DNA from: Burkholderiaceae bacterium
GTDB taxonomy: Bacteria; Pseudomonadota; Gammaproteobacteria; Burkholderiales; Burkholderiaceae
DNA length: 18,761 nucleotides
NCBI GenBank assembly: GCA_022701845.1
Contig: JAKONS010000541.1
Coordinates: forward strand, 1 to 18,761
Reading direction: 5' to 3'
Shown here: positions 1 to 6,623 of the stretch, in pieces
Layout: each line of letters opens with the position of its first letter
Position numbering within the stretch: the first letter of the stretch is position 1
Translations under genes and position numbers: made by a program
Notes under the pieces: generated by a model
Seen by the model: the letters and a program-made list of their open reading frames with translations, nothing else
The model's database searches: none
What the model was told of the DNA's origin: nothing

Positions 1-14
1 GCGCTACCGCCCGC

Positions 15-1028
15 TCACTTGGCGGTGTCGCTCCACGGCGAGGTCTTCCAGACGTTCTGGAACTCGACCGTCGCCTTGTCGAGCCGGGTCTTCCAGGCGG
101 CGCCCTCGAGGTAGTCCATTTCGGTGAACTGGGCCACCATCTGCTTCTGGAACTCCGGATCGGCGGCGATGGTGCGCAGCGCCTCGGTGAGCCTGCGCGC
201 CACCTCCGGCGGCAGGTTGCGCGGCGCGACGATGCCGCGTTCGGAGCTGAACACCAGATCGACCTTCTGCTCCTTGAAGCTCGGCACCGCCGGCGCCAGC
301 TTCGAGCGGCCGTCGCTGGCCTGCGCCAGGATCTTCACCTTGCTCTCGTAGGGCATCACTTCGCCCAGGTTCATGCCGCCGATGACGATGTGCCCACCGA
401 ACAGCGCGTTGCGCAGCGGCCCGGCGCCGTTGAACGGCACATGGTTCAGCCGGGTGCCGGTGAGGCGCTCGAACAGCACCATCGCCAGGTGGTCGTCGGT
501 GCCGACGCCGGTCGAGCCGTAGCTGATCTCGCCGGGGCGGGCCCTGGCATCGGCGACCAGGTCGGCGATGTCGCGGTACCGGGCATTGCCGGCCACGCTG
601 AAGGCGCTGGGGTCGCGCACCAGATTGGCCAGGTAGGTGAAGTCGCTGTCCTTGAACTGGGTGCGGCGCTCGATCGGCAGCGACACCAGGCCGGGCATGT
701 TGGTCATGCCGATCACATAGCCGTCGGCCGGCGCCTTGGCCACGTAGTTCAGGCCCAGCTCGCCGGAGGCGCCGGCCTTGTTGTTGACCACGACCGGCGT
801 GTTCAGGTGCTTCGACAGGTGCACCGCCAGCGTGCGGGCGGTGATGTCGGTGCCGCCGCCGGGCGCGAAGCCGACGATCAGCTCGATCGGCTTGTCGGGC
901 CAGGCCCAGGCGGGCGCCGCGGCCAGCAGGCCGACCGTGGCGGACAGCGCCAGCAGCAGGCGGCGGGTGCGGCCCGGGCGGGGCTGGCGATCGGTGGCGG
1001 GCTGGTGAGAAGGATGGGCGTTTTGCAT
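15..1028 (-). CDS. Tripartite tricarboxylate transporter-type (Bug/TctC) periplasmic binding protein
   Basis: 337 residues, the usual size for the Bug family of periplasmic solute receptors, which capture small carboxylates and related metabolites. A basic N-terminus (about 1-23) and hydrophobic stretch (24-40) end in a signal-peptidase-like AWA at 40-42, followed by the mature start WPDKPIELIVGFAPGGG, a typical Bug opening. The VVVNNKAGASGELG segment is also family-typical. The ATG at 1028 is chosen because it is preceded by GGAGAC and gives a proper signal peptide; the open frame extends much further upstream only as a shadow of the preceding gene. It is the last gene of a leftward operon, 26 bases after a dehydrogenase. 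No TctA or TctB membrane genes are in the window, as is common for orphan Bug proteins, so the ligand is probably the substrate oxidised by the neighbouring enzymes (inference). Confidence 0.93.
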   Translation of the reverse strand: MQNAHPSHQPATDRQPRPGRTRRLLLALSATVGLLAAAPAWAWPDKPIELIVGFAPGGGTDITARTLAVHLSKHLNTPVVVNNKAGASGELGLNYVAKAPADGYVIGMTNMPGLVSLPIERRTQFKDSDFTYLANLVRDPSAFSVAGNARYRDIADLVADARARPGEISYGSTGVGTDDHLAMVLFERLTGTRLNHVPFNGAGPLRNALFGGHIVIGGMNLGEVMPYESKVKILAQASDGRSKLAPAVPSFKEQKVDLVFSSERGIVAPRNLPPEVARRLTEALRTIAADPEFQKQMVAQFTEMDYLEGAAWKTRLDKATVEFQNVWKTSPWSDTAK

Positions 1029-1054
1029 GTTTGTCTCCGTTGCGGGTGTCGTCG

Positions 1055-1987
1055 TCAGGCGTTCTTGCTCTTGTCGTCGTCTTCGGTGGCGGCGGCCCGG
1101 GCCGGCGGCACCGTCGGGCAGCCCCAGTCGGCCCAGACCTTGGCGATGGCCGCGTAGTCGTCGCGGCCGTAGCCGGCGGCCGCGGCGATGTCGTAGACCG
1201 AATGCGAGCCCTGGATGGCGAACAGCGGCACGCCCAGGGTCTGGCCCAGTTGCAGCGCCAGCACCGAGTCCTTGCGGGCGGCGTCGAGCGGCATGCCGCC
1301 GGCGTAGTCGCCGCGCACGATGCGTTCGGCATAGCGGTAGGTGAGCGGGCGGTGCAGGCCCATCTGTGCATCCGACAGCAGCGCCACCAGCTTGTCGCAG
1401 TCGACGCCGGCGGCCGTCGCCAGCGCGCCGGCCTCGGCCACCACCACCATCACCGCATGCGCCACCGCGTTGTTGATGACCTTGGCCGCCGCACCGGTGC
1501 CGAGCGCGCCGAAATGCACCTGCTTGGTGGCGATGGCGTCGAGCACCGGCTGCGCCCGGGCGATCGCCGCGGCATCGCCGCCGAGCGCCAGCGACGCGCT
1601 GCCGGCGGCCATCTGCGCCACGCCGGCCATGATGGAGGCGTCGATCAGGTCGATGCCGAAGGGCTGCAGCAGCCGCGCCTCGGCCTGGATGTGTTCCGGG
1701 TTCACCGTGCTGGTCTCCAGCACCACCGCGCCGCGCGGCAGGTGCGGCGCGATCTGCTGCAGGATCTGCAGCGACACCGCCGGCGCCGGCAGGCACAGCA
1801 CCACCACCGGGGTCTGCGCCAGGTCGGCGGGCGAGCCGATCGGCACCGCGCCGAAGGCCGCGCCGGCGCGCGCCACCTGGCCGGCGTCGAGGTCGAACAC
1901 CTGGGTGGCGAAGGCGCGGCCGATGCGCTCGGCCAGCGGATAGCCCATGTTGCCGAGGCCGTAGAGGGCCACTCTGGAAATGCTCAT
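1055..1987 (-). CDS. NAD(P)-dependent oxidoreductase, 3-hydroxyisobutyrate dehydrogenase family
   Basis: 310 residues, slightly longer than typical family members because of a charged tail rich in D, K and N. The N-terminal Rossmann motif GLGNMG is at 10-15. The substrate-binding loop DASIMAGV (about 116-123) replaces the common DAPVSGG, and the catalytic Lys is K169 in GAAAKVINN with N172/N173 behind it. Family members oxidise a beta-hydroxy acid to its semialdehyde (3-hydroxyisobutyrate, tartronate semialdehyde, related substrates). The ATG at 1987 starts directly at the Rossmann strand; the upstream GAGACG is a weak Shine-Dalgarno match. It lies between an aldehyde dehydrogenase (58 bases upstream) and a Bug protein, which fits successive alcohol-to-aldehyde-to-acid oxidation. 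The exact substrate cannot be read from the sequence; the altered DASIMAGV loop argues against confidently naming it MmsB. Confidence 0.92.
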   Translation of the reverse strand: MSISRVALYGLGNMGYPLAERIGRAFATQVFDLDAGQVARAGAAFGAVPIGSPADLAQTPVVVLCLPAPAVSLQILQQIAPHLPRGAVVLETSTVNPEHIQAEARLLQPFGIDLIDASIMAGVAQMAAGSASLALGGDAAAIARAQPVLDAIATKQVHFGALGTGAAAKVINNAVAHAVMVVVAEAGALATAAGVDCDKLVALLSDAQMGLHRPLTYRYAERIVRGDYAGGMPLDAARKDSVLALQLGQTLGVPLFAIQGSHSVYDIAAAAGYGRDDYAAIAKVWADWGCPTVPPARAAATEDDDKSKNA

Positions 1988-2002
1988 CGTGTCGTCTCGT
2001 CG

Positions 2003-2040
2003 GATGAATGAATGGATGGGATGAATGGAGGCAGGCAGGC
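2003..2040. repeat. Short imperfect tetranucleotide repeat between two genes
   Basis: The 58-base gap between the aldehyde dehydrogenase stop and the hydroxyacid dehydrogenase start contains runs of GAAT/GGAT units followed by GGCA units on the plus strand. The repeat is imperfect, so slippage is less likely than in a pure array. It lies in the untranslated spacer 5' of the dehydrogenase start codon. No function is assigned. Confidence 0.6.
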
Positions 2041-2045
2041 GCGGC

Positions 2046-3482
2046 CTACTTGGCCACCGCCAGCGGCTCGGCGTGCAGCCCGAAATACATGCTCTTGACC
2101 TGCGCATACAGCCGCAGGCCGTCCACGCCTTTTTCGCGGCCGATGCCGCTGCTCTTGAAGCCGCCGAAGGGCGTGCTGGTGACCGACTGCTTGTAGGTGT
2201 TGATCCAGACCGAGCCGGCCTCCAGCGCGCGGCCGATGCGCCAGGCCTTCTTGAAGCTCTCGGTCCAGATGCCGCAGGCCAGCCCGAAGGCGGTGCCGTT
2301 GGCCTGGGCGATCAGGTCGGCCTCGTCGGTGAAGGGCAGCGCCACCAGCACCGGGCCGAAGGCTTCCTCCTGGCAGGTCAGCGCATCGGGGCCGAGGCCG
2401 TCGATCACCGTCGGCAGGTAGTACGCGCCGCCGGCGTAGTCCGCACCTTCGGGCGCCGCGCCGCCGCACAGCACCCGCCCGCCCTCGCCGCGGGCGCGCT
2501 CGACGAACGCCGCCACCCGCTCGCGGTGGTGGAACGAGGCCAGCGGCCCCACCTCCACCCCCGGCGCATCGGGCGCGGCCACCCGCAGGGTGCGGGTGCG
2601 GGCCACCACCTGGGCCAGCACCTCGTCGTACACCGAGGCCTCGATGAACAGCCGCGAGCCCGCCACGCAGGACTGCCCGGCCGAGCCGAAGATGCCGGCC
2701 ACCACCGCCGCCACCGCATGCGCGCGGTCGGCGTCGGCGAACACCACATGCGGCGACTTGCCGCCCAGCTCCAGCGCCACCGGCACCAGCCGGTCGGCCG
2801 CGACGGTGCCGATGGCCCGGCCGGTCGTCGTGCCGCCGGTGAAGGAAATCATGCGCACGCCCGGATGCGCCACCAGCGCCGCGCCCAGGTCGGCGCCCCG
2901 GCCCTGCACCACCTGCAGCAGGTCGGCCGGCAGGCCGGCGGCCCGGGCGATGCGGGCCAGCTCGGGCGCCAGCAGCGGCGAGTCTTCCGAGGGTTTCAGG
3001 ATCACCGCGTTGCCCGCCGCCAGCGCCGGCGCCACCTTGGTGGCGTCGTTCATGATGGGCGAGTTCCAGGGCGTGATCGCGGCCACCACGCCATAGGGCT
3101 CCAGCACCGTGATCGACAGGTAGTCGCCGCGCGCCGGCGTCACATCGGTCTCCAGCGTCTCGCAGACGCCGGCGTAGTAGCGGAAGGTGCCGATGGCCGA
3201 CTCGACCATGCCGCGGCACTCGGCCAGCGGCTTGCCGTTGTCCTGCATCTGCAGCCGCGCCAGCGCTTCCTTCTCGGCCGCCAGCCCGTCGGCGATGGCC
3301 TGCAGCACCACCGCGCGCTTGTGCGGCAGCAGCGCCTTCCAGCCCGAGGTGTCGAACGCGGTCCAGGCGCGGGCCACCACCCGGTCGAGTTCGGCCAGGC
3401 TGGTGACCGCGACGCGCGCGATCTCCTCGCCGGTGGCCGGGTTGGTGCTGCGCATATGGTTGCCGGTCGCTGTTTCCGCCAT
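2046..3482 (-). CDS. NAD(P)-dependent aldehyde dehydrogenase
   Basis: 478 residues, full length for the ALDH superfamily. Key residues are all present: oxyanion-hole N140 in TPWNS, cofactor-binding K163 in ILKPSE, the FTGGTTTG loop at 214-221, general base E238 in ALELGGKSP and catalytic C272 in GQSCVAGSR. It should oxidise an aldehyde to the free acid in the cytoplasm; the GQSC context is that of hydrolytic ALDHs rather than the GQRC typical of CoA-acylating methylmalonate-semialdehyde dehydrogenases. The ATG at 3482 is preceded by AGGAGA five bases upstream, a strong ribosome site, favouring it over the later in-frame Met10. It is the first gene of the leftward operon and diverges from the GntR regulator. 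The substrate is unknown; the semialdehyde made by the next gene is a natural guess. Confidence 0.95.
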   Translation of the reverse strand: MAETATGNHMRSTNPATGEEIARVAVTSLAELDRVVARAWTAFDTSGWKALLPHKRAVVLQAIADGLAAEKEALARLQMQDNGKPLAECRGMVESAIGTFRYYAGVCETLETDVTPARGDYLSITVLEPYGVVAAITPWNSPIMNDATKVAPALAAGNAVILKPSEDSPLLAPELARIARAAGLPADLLQVVQGRGADLGAALVAHPGVRMISFTGGTTTGRAIGTVAADRLVPVALELGGKSPHVVFADADRAHAVAAVVAGIFGSAGQSCVAGSRLFIEASVYDEVLAQVVARTRTLRVAAPDAPGVEVGPLASFHHRERVAAFVERARGEGGRVLCGGAAPEGADYAGGAYYLPTVIDGLGPDALTCQEEAFGPVLVALPFTDEADLIAQANGTAFGLACGIWTESFKKAWRIGRALEAGSVWINTYKQSVTSTPFGGFKSSGIGREKGVDGLRLYAQVKSMYFGLHAEPLAVAK

Positions 3483-3518
3483 GCCTGTCTCCTGTTGAGG
3501 TGCCGTGAATTTCGGCGC

Positions 3519-3547
3519 AGTCTAGGCAGGCATCGCCCCCGGTACAA
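3519..3547 (-). promoter_or_regulatory. Candidate sigma70 promoter of the aldehyde dehydrogenase operon
   Basis: Reading leftward, TTGTAC (3542-3547) and TAGACT (3519-3524) each match 4 of 6 consensus bases and are separated by exactly 17 bases. Transcription would start near 3512, giving a leader of about 30 bases with the AGGAGA ribosome site before the ATG at 3482. The -35 hexamer overlaps an inverted repeat at 3544-3559. Assignment is by pattern only. Confidence 0.5.
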
Positions 3548-3585
3548 CCGGCACGTTGTCGAGAATCCGGGCGATAAAACTATCG
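3544..3585. promoter_or_regulatory. Candidate operator region between divergent GntR gene and its operon
   Basis: Two perfect inverted repeats lie in the divergent gap: ACAAC-6-GTTGT (3544-3559), overlapping the candidate -35 of the leftward operon, and CGATA-AAAC-TATCG (3572-3585). A direct repeat AATCCGGGC occurs at 3564-3572 and 3588-3596. TTGTCGAGAA at 3556-3565 is one base from a perfect palindrome. Such spaced dyads are what FCD-type GntR dimers bind; which one is the true site is not decided. Confidence 0.4.
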
Positions 3586-3642
3586 ATAATCCGGGCCGCA
3601 AAATGGCAGCCGCGGCGCCCGCCCGCGACCCGCGGAGACACC

Positions 3643-4341
3643 ATGAAGAAGACACCGAATCCGGCTTCCGGCACCGCCGCCGCCGAATCGCGCGAAACGC
3701 CCACCACCGACAGCGTCGCCGCGGTCATCGAGGCGATCGAGAAAGACATCATCCGGGGCCGCATCCTGCCCACCAGCCGCCTCATCGAGGACCACCTGAT
3801 GGAGGACTACGGCGCCAAGCGCCACGCGGTGCGCGCCGCCCTGCTGGAGCTGCAGCGGCTGGGCGTGGTGGTCAAGCCGCCGCACCTGGGCGCCAGCCTG
3901 CACCGCTTCGACCGCGCCGGCCTCGACGCGCTCTATCACCTGCGCGCGGTGCTGCACCGCTCGGCCGTCGAGCTGTTCGCCCTGCCGATCGACGCCGCCC
4001 GCCTGGCCGACCTGGTGCGCGCCCGCGACGCCCACGCCGAGGCCGCCGCGCAGGGCGACCTGGTCGCCATCCACCAGACCAACATGGTGTTCCACCGCCT
4101 GTTCTACGGCCTGTGCGAGAACCCCTACCTGGCCGAATCGATCCGCCTGCACGACTGGCTGAGCTTTCCCGCCCGCGCCTACGGCATCGCCGACCAGGGC
4201 GCCCTGCGCCAGGCCTGCGAGGAGCATGCCGAGATGGTGCGGCTGGTGCAGACCGGCGACCGTGCGCGGCTGGTCGAACTGTCGCTGGCGCACATGCACC
4301 GGGCGCGCGACATCTACGTGGCGAAGTTCCTGGCGGCCTGA
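3643..4341 (+). CDS. GntR-family transcriptional regulator, FCD (FadR-like) subfamily
   Basis: 232 residues. An N-terminal winged helix-turn-helix spans about 22-90, including the typical GRILPTSRLIEDHLMEDYGAKRHAVRAAL stretch, and a helical FCD ligand domain spans about 95-230. Probable metal/ligand residues of the FCD fold are N147, H151, H195 and H217. Family members are usually repressors that release DNA on binding an organic acid or its derivative. The ATG at 3643 is preceded by GGAG about six bases upstream; a TTG 87 bases earlier would add an unlikely basic extension that crosses the operator region. It is divergent from the aldehyde dehydrogenase operon across a 160-base gap holding inverted repeats, so it probably controls that operon and itself (inference). 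The effector is unknown. Confidence 0.94.
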   Translation: MKKTPNPASGTAAAESRETPTTDSVAAVIEAIEKDIIRGRILPTSRLIEDHLMEDYGAKRHAVRAALLELQRLGVVVKPPHLGASLHRFDRAGLDALYHLRAVLHRSAVELFALPIDAARLADLVRARDAHAEAAAQGDLVAIHQTNMVFHRLFYGLCENPYLAESIRLHDWLSFPARAYGIADQGALRQACEEHAEMVRLVQTGDRARLVELSLAHMHRARDIYVAKFLAA

Positions 4342-4415
4342 GGGCGGCGGGCGTCGCCGCGGCGGATTCCGGCGCCCGGCGACCCGGTCGAAAGCGCCCC
4401 GCCCGGTCGCGTTCG

Positions 4416-4457
4416 AGGACATGTCCCGCGGGGACCCTCCTATAGACTTTGACGCCT
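4416..4457 (+). promoter_or_regulatory. Candidate promoter/operator of the toxin-antitoxin operon
   Basis: A perfect palindrome GGACATGTCC (4417-4426) overlaps a perfect inverted repeat GTCCC-GCG-GGGAC (4423-4435), giving three GGAC/GTCC half-sites in a row. TATAGA (4441-4446) resembles a -10 hexamer, and AGGACA (4416-4421) a -35 with a longish 19-base spacer. Transcription from this -10 would begin about 4453, only some five bases before the ATG at 4458, where no Shine-Dalgarno sequence is visible. Autoregulation by the antitoxin is typical for such operons. Confidence 0.4.
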
Positions 4458-5183
4458 ATGTACCAAGGCACTGGCATCTACTCGGTCCCCGAGGCATCGC
4501 GGCTCATCGCGGTGCCGGCCCGCGACATCCGGCGTTGGCTGTTCGGCTACCACTACCGAAAGACGCCCGGCGATGCCGAGTCGCGTGTGCAGATTCCGCC
4601 GCTCTGGAAAACGCAGCTGGTCGACGAAGCCTTCGACGAGGACGTCATCGGTTTTCAGGACCTGCTGGAGCTGCGCTTCATTCGCGAATTCATGCGCCAC
4701 GGGGTGTCGCTGAAGGTGGTGCGCCGCTGCCTCGACAGCGCCAGGTCGCTGTATGGCGTCTCGCATCCGATGACGCTGCCGAAATTCATGACCGACGGCC
4801 GGACCATCTATGCCGAGGCCCTGTCGGAAGAGCACATCGCGTCGTCGATGGTGGACCTGAAGAACCGGCAGACCGTGTTCAAGGACATCGTCCGGCCGTC
4901 GCTCTACGCCGGCATCGTCTATCGCGACGACCAGCCGACCAAGTGGTATCCCGAGCGGGCCGCCCGTCGCTCGTCGCCGATCGTGATCGACCCGGCCCGG
5001 CAGTTCGGCGCCCCCATCGTCGAAGACACCGGCACGCCCACCAGCGCCCTGTATGCCTGCTACCTCGCCGAAGGCGCGGACCACCAGGCCGAATCGGTCA
5101 CCGCGCGCATCTACGAGATGCCCGCGAAATACGTGGAAGCCGCCGTGCGCTTCGAGCAGGGCCTGCAGCGCGCCGCACCGTGA
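4458..5183 (+). CDS. DUF433-type antitoxin, VapB45-like
   Basis: 241 residues. The N-terminus (about 6-30, YSVPEASRLIAVPARDIRRW) looks like a MerR/helix-turn-helix DNA-binding head, followed by a middle helical region and a C-terminal DUF433-like part (about 172-235) with SSPIVIDPARQFGAPIVED and a final amphipathic helix. Length and layout match the mycobacterial VapB45 antitoxin type as I recall it (about 240 residues). Its role would be to neutralise the downstream PIN-like toxin and repress the shared promoter. The ATG at 4458 is preferred over a TTG nine bases upstream. No ribosome site is evident, consistent with a nearly leaderless transcript. The stop overlaps the toxin GTG by four bases (GTGA), indicating translational coupling. 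It could alternatively be a DUF433 regulator without antitoxin activity, but the partner makes this less likely. Confidence 0.8.
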   Translation: MYQGTGIYSVPEASRLIAVPARDIRRWLFGYHYRKTPGDAESRVQIPPLWKTQLVDEAFDEDVIGFQDLLELRFIREFMRHGVSLKVVRRCLDSARSLYGVSHPMTLPKFMTDGRTIYAEALSEEHIASSMVDLKNRQTVFKDIVRPSLYAGIVYRDDQPTKWYPERAARRSSPIVIDPARQFGAPIVEDTGTPTSALYACYLAEGADHQAESVTARIYEMPAKYVEAAVRFEQGLQRAAP

Positions 5184-5596
5184 ATTTCCTGTTCGACAAC
5201 AACATGCCGCCCGGCAAGTGGGTGGCGGGCGTGGCAGCTTTCAGCCATGCCCGATTCGCTGCCGCCGAGGTGGGCGAGATCGTGCACCTGACCTCGCGCT
5301 TCGCGGCCGGCACGCCCGACCTGGAATGGCTCGACGCGCTCGGCCAGGAACGCGGCAAATGGACCATCATTTCCCAGGACAACTTCCGCAAGAAGAACGG
5401 CGCCGAGCGCGCGCTGCTGCGACGCCACAGCCTGTCGGTTTTCGTGCTGCAGAAATCCTGGGCCACCCGGCTCTACTGGGACAAGACCGCGCAGTTCCTG
5501 CACTGGTGGCCGCGGATCGTGCAGCAGGCCTGCACCACCGAGAAAGCCGCCCTGGAAGTGCCGTGGCAGACGCACGGCAAGTTCCAGCAGATCTAG
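5180..5596 (+). CDS. PIN-like ribonuclease toxin, VapC45-like
   Basis: 138 residues, start GTG at 5180 inside the antitoxin stop. The protein opens with NFLFDNNMPP, placing an acidic D6 at the end of the first strand as in PIN-like nucleases. Further candidate metal ligands are D47 and E49 in TPDLEWL, D67 in IISQDNFRKKNGAE, and E76. This arrangement, and the length, match the VapC45 PIN-like family (Pfam PIN_10 as I recall it). Such toxins cleave RNA in the cytoplasm and arrest growth when the antitoxin is lost. The gene ends 24 bases before a convergent lipoprotein gene, with no terminator hairpin visible between them. Activity is inferred from family resemblance and genetic layout; the RNA target is unknown. 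Confidence 0.8.
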   Translation: MNFLFDNNMPPGKWVAGVAAFSHARFAAAEVGEIVHLTSRFAAGTPDLEWLDALGQERGKWTIISQDNFRKKNGAERALLRRHSLSVFVLQKSWATRLYWDKTAQFLHWWPRIVQQACTTEKAALEVPWQTHGKFQQI

Positions 5597-5620
5597 CACG
5601 TCGCAGCCCCGACACCCCCC

Positions 5621-6571
5621 TCAATCGACGTTCAGCTCCAGCATCAGCGCCAGCAGTTCCTGGTTGATCAGGCGCACCGAGGATTGCAGTTCGTTGAGCA
5701 TGTTGGCGCGCAGGGCGAGCTGCTCGGCGTTGTAGCTGCCGCCGTCGCCGAACAGCAGCGCGACGGTGCGGCGGCCCGGGTCGGTGTCCGGTTCGGCCAG
5801 CGCCTGGTAGCGCTGCCAGCGCAGGCGGGCGTTGTGCGCGATGCTGGTGCGGCCCTGGTTGCTGAAGGCCGGGTTGATCAGGAAATACCAGACGCCGGGC
5901 GGCCAGTCGGTCGAGGCCGGGCGCTCGTTCCAGACGTCGGCCAGCAGGTTGCGCGGATGCTGGAATTCCTCGGTGTAGCCGTCCTGGGCGAGGGTCAGCA
6001 GGCCGAGGCCGGCGGCGACCAGGCCGCCGCCGATGCCGAAGGTGTACTGGTCCTTGCGGTTGTCGGCGATGGTGGCGCCGACGCCGCCGAGCGCGCCGAT
6101 CACGATCGACAGCGCGTTGATGCGCTGGGTGCGTCGGTCGTCCAGGTTGGCCAGGTGGTTGGCCATCTGGTCGGCGCGCTCGCCCTCGCAGTCGAGCTCG
6201 GCCGCCACGCTGCTGACGGCGCTGCCGGCCATCGCCACCCGCGCCAGGATCGCCTGCCGCTGCTTCAGCAGCGCCACCTCGGTGGCCAGGTCGACCGGCT
6301 CGCGCGCAGCGCGCTGGGTCTGCTGCAGCTTCTGCAGCGCCGGCAGGATGCCGACCGCGTTGGCGATGAGCAGGATGCGCCGCGGATAACGCGCCGTCAG
6401 CTCCGGCGTCAGGGCCGCGTCGAGATCCGGGCGGGGGTCGAAGGCCGCGTCGTGGCGGTACTGCAGTGGCGGCTCGCAGTAGCGGGCCGTCGCCCGCTGG
6501 GGCGCCGGCGGCGCGGCGGCGCAACCCGAGAGGGCGGCGACGATCGCCAGCAGCAGGAAACGAGGGGCCAT
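5621..6571 (-). CDS. Hypothetical lipoprotein with glycine-rich hydrophobic hairpin
   Basis: 316 residues; I do not recognise the family. The N-terminus MAPRFLLLAIVAALSGCAAA is a clear lipoprotein signal with lipobox LSGC, the lipidated residue being C17. The middle (about 85-140) is helical and charged. Two glycine-rich hydrophobic stretches follow (INALSIVIGALGGVGATIA and FGIGGGLVAAGLGLLTLA) separated by a short DNRKDQY turn, resembling a membrane hairpin or glycine-zipper pair. The C-terminal part contains helical segments ending in LLALMLELNVD. The ATG at 6571 lacks a good Shine-Dalgarno but gives the exact lipoprotein start. It lies 52 bases downstream of the molybdoenzyme gene on the same strand, with a strong hairpin between, so it may be co-transcribed or separately expressed. 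No function is assigned. Confidence 0.82.
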   Translation of the reverse strand: MAPRFLLLAIVAALSGCAAAPPAPQRATARYCEPPLQYRHDAAFDPRPDLDAALTPELTARYPRRILLIANAVGILPALQKLQQTQRAAREPVDLATEVALLKQRQAILARVAMAGSAVSSVAAELDCEGERADQMANHLANLDDRRTQRINALSIVIGALGGVGATIADNRKDQYTFGIGGGLVAAGLGLLTLAQDGYTEEFQHPRNLLADVWNERPASTDWPPGVWYFLINPAFSNQGRTSIAHNARLRWQRYQALAEPDTDPGRRTVALLFGDGGSYNAEQLALRANMLNELQSSVRLINQELLALMLELNVD

Positions 6572-6586
6572 GGTCGTCGGGAAGTG

Positions 6587-6612
6587 GCGCGCGCCGCAGC
6601 ACCGGCGCGCGC
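6587..6612 (-). other. Perfect 10-bp GC hairpin between reductase and lipoprotein genes
   Basis: GCGCGCGCCG (6587-6596) and CGGCGCGCGC (6603-6612) are exact reverse complements around a 6-base loop, immediately after the reductase stop and before the lipoprotein start. There is no run of T after it on either strand, so it is not a textbook intrinsic terminator. It could be an RNA-stabilising or attenuating stem, a rho-assisted pause, or a binding site. Confidence 0.6.
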
Positions 6613-6623
6613 GGTGGCGCCGC

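Noticed and set aside
3556..3642. GntR start at an upstream TTG
   Set aside because: The extension is basic, unlike the family, and overlaps the dyad region. The later ATG has a GGAG ribosome site.
4383..4409. Direct repeat CCCGGTCG upstream of the toxin-antitoxin operon
   Set aside because: Eight bases of G/C-rich sequence repeated twice is easily expected by chance here, and it does not fit a promoter.
2025..4445. Long plus-strand open frame of about 806 codons
   Set aside because: It runs antisense to the aldehyde dehydrogenase and then out of frame through the GntR gene. Both overlapped genes have full family motifs and the frame has none.
5597..5620. Bidirectional terminator between toxin and lipoprotein genes
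   Set aside because: The 24-base gap is C-rich without any stem-loop or T-tract.
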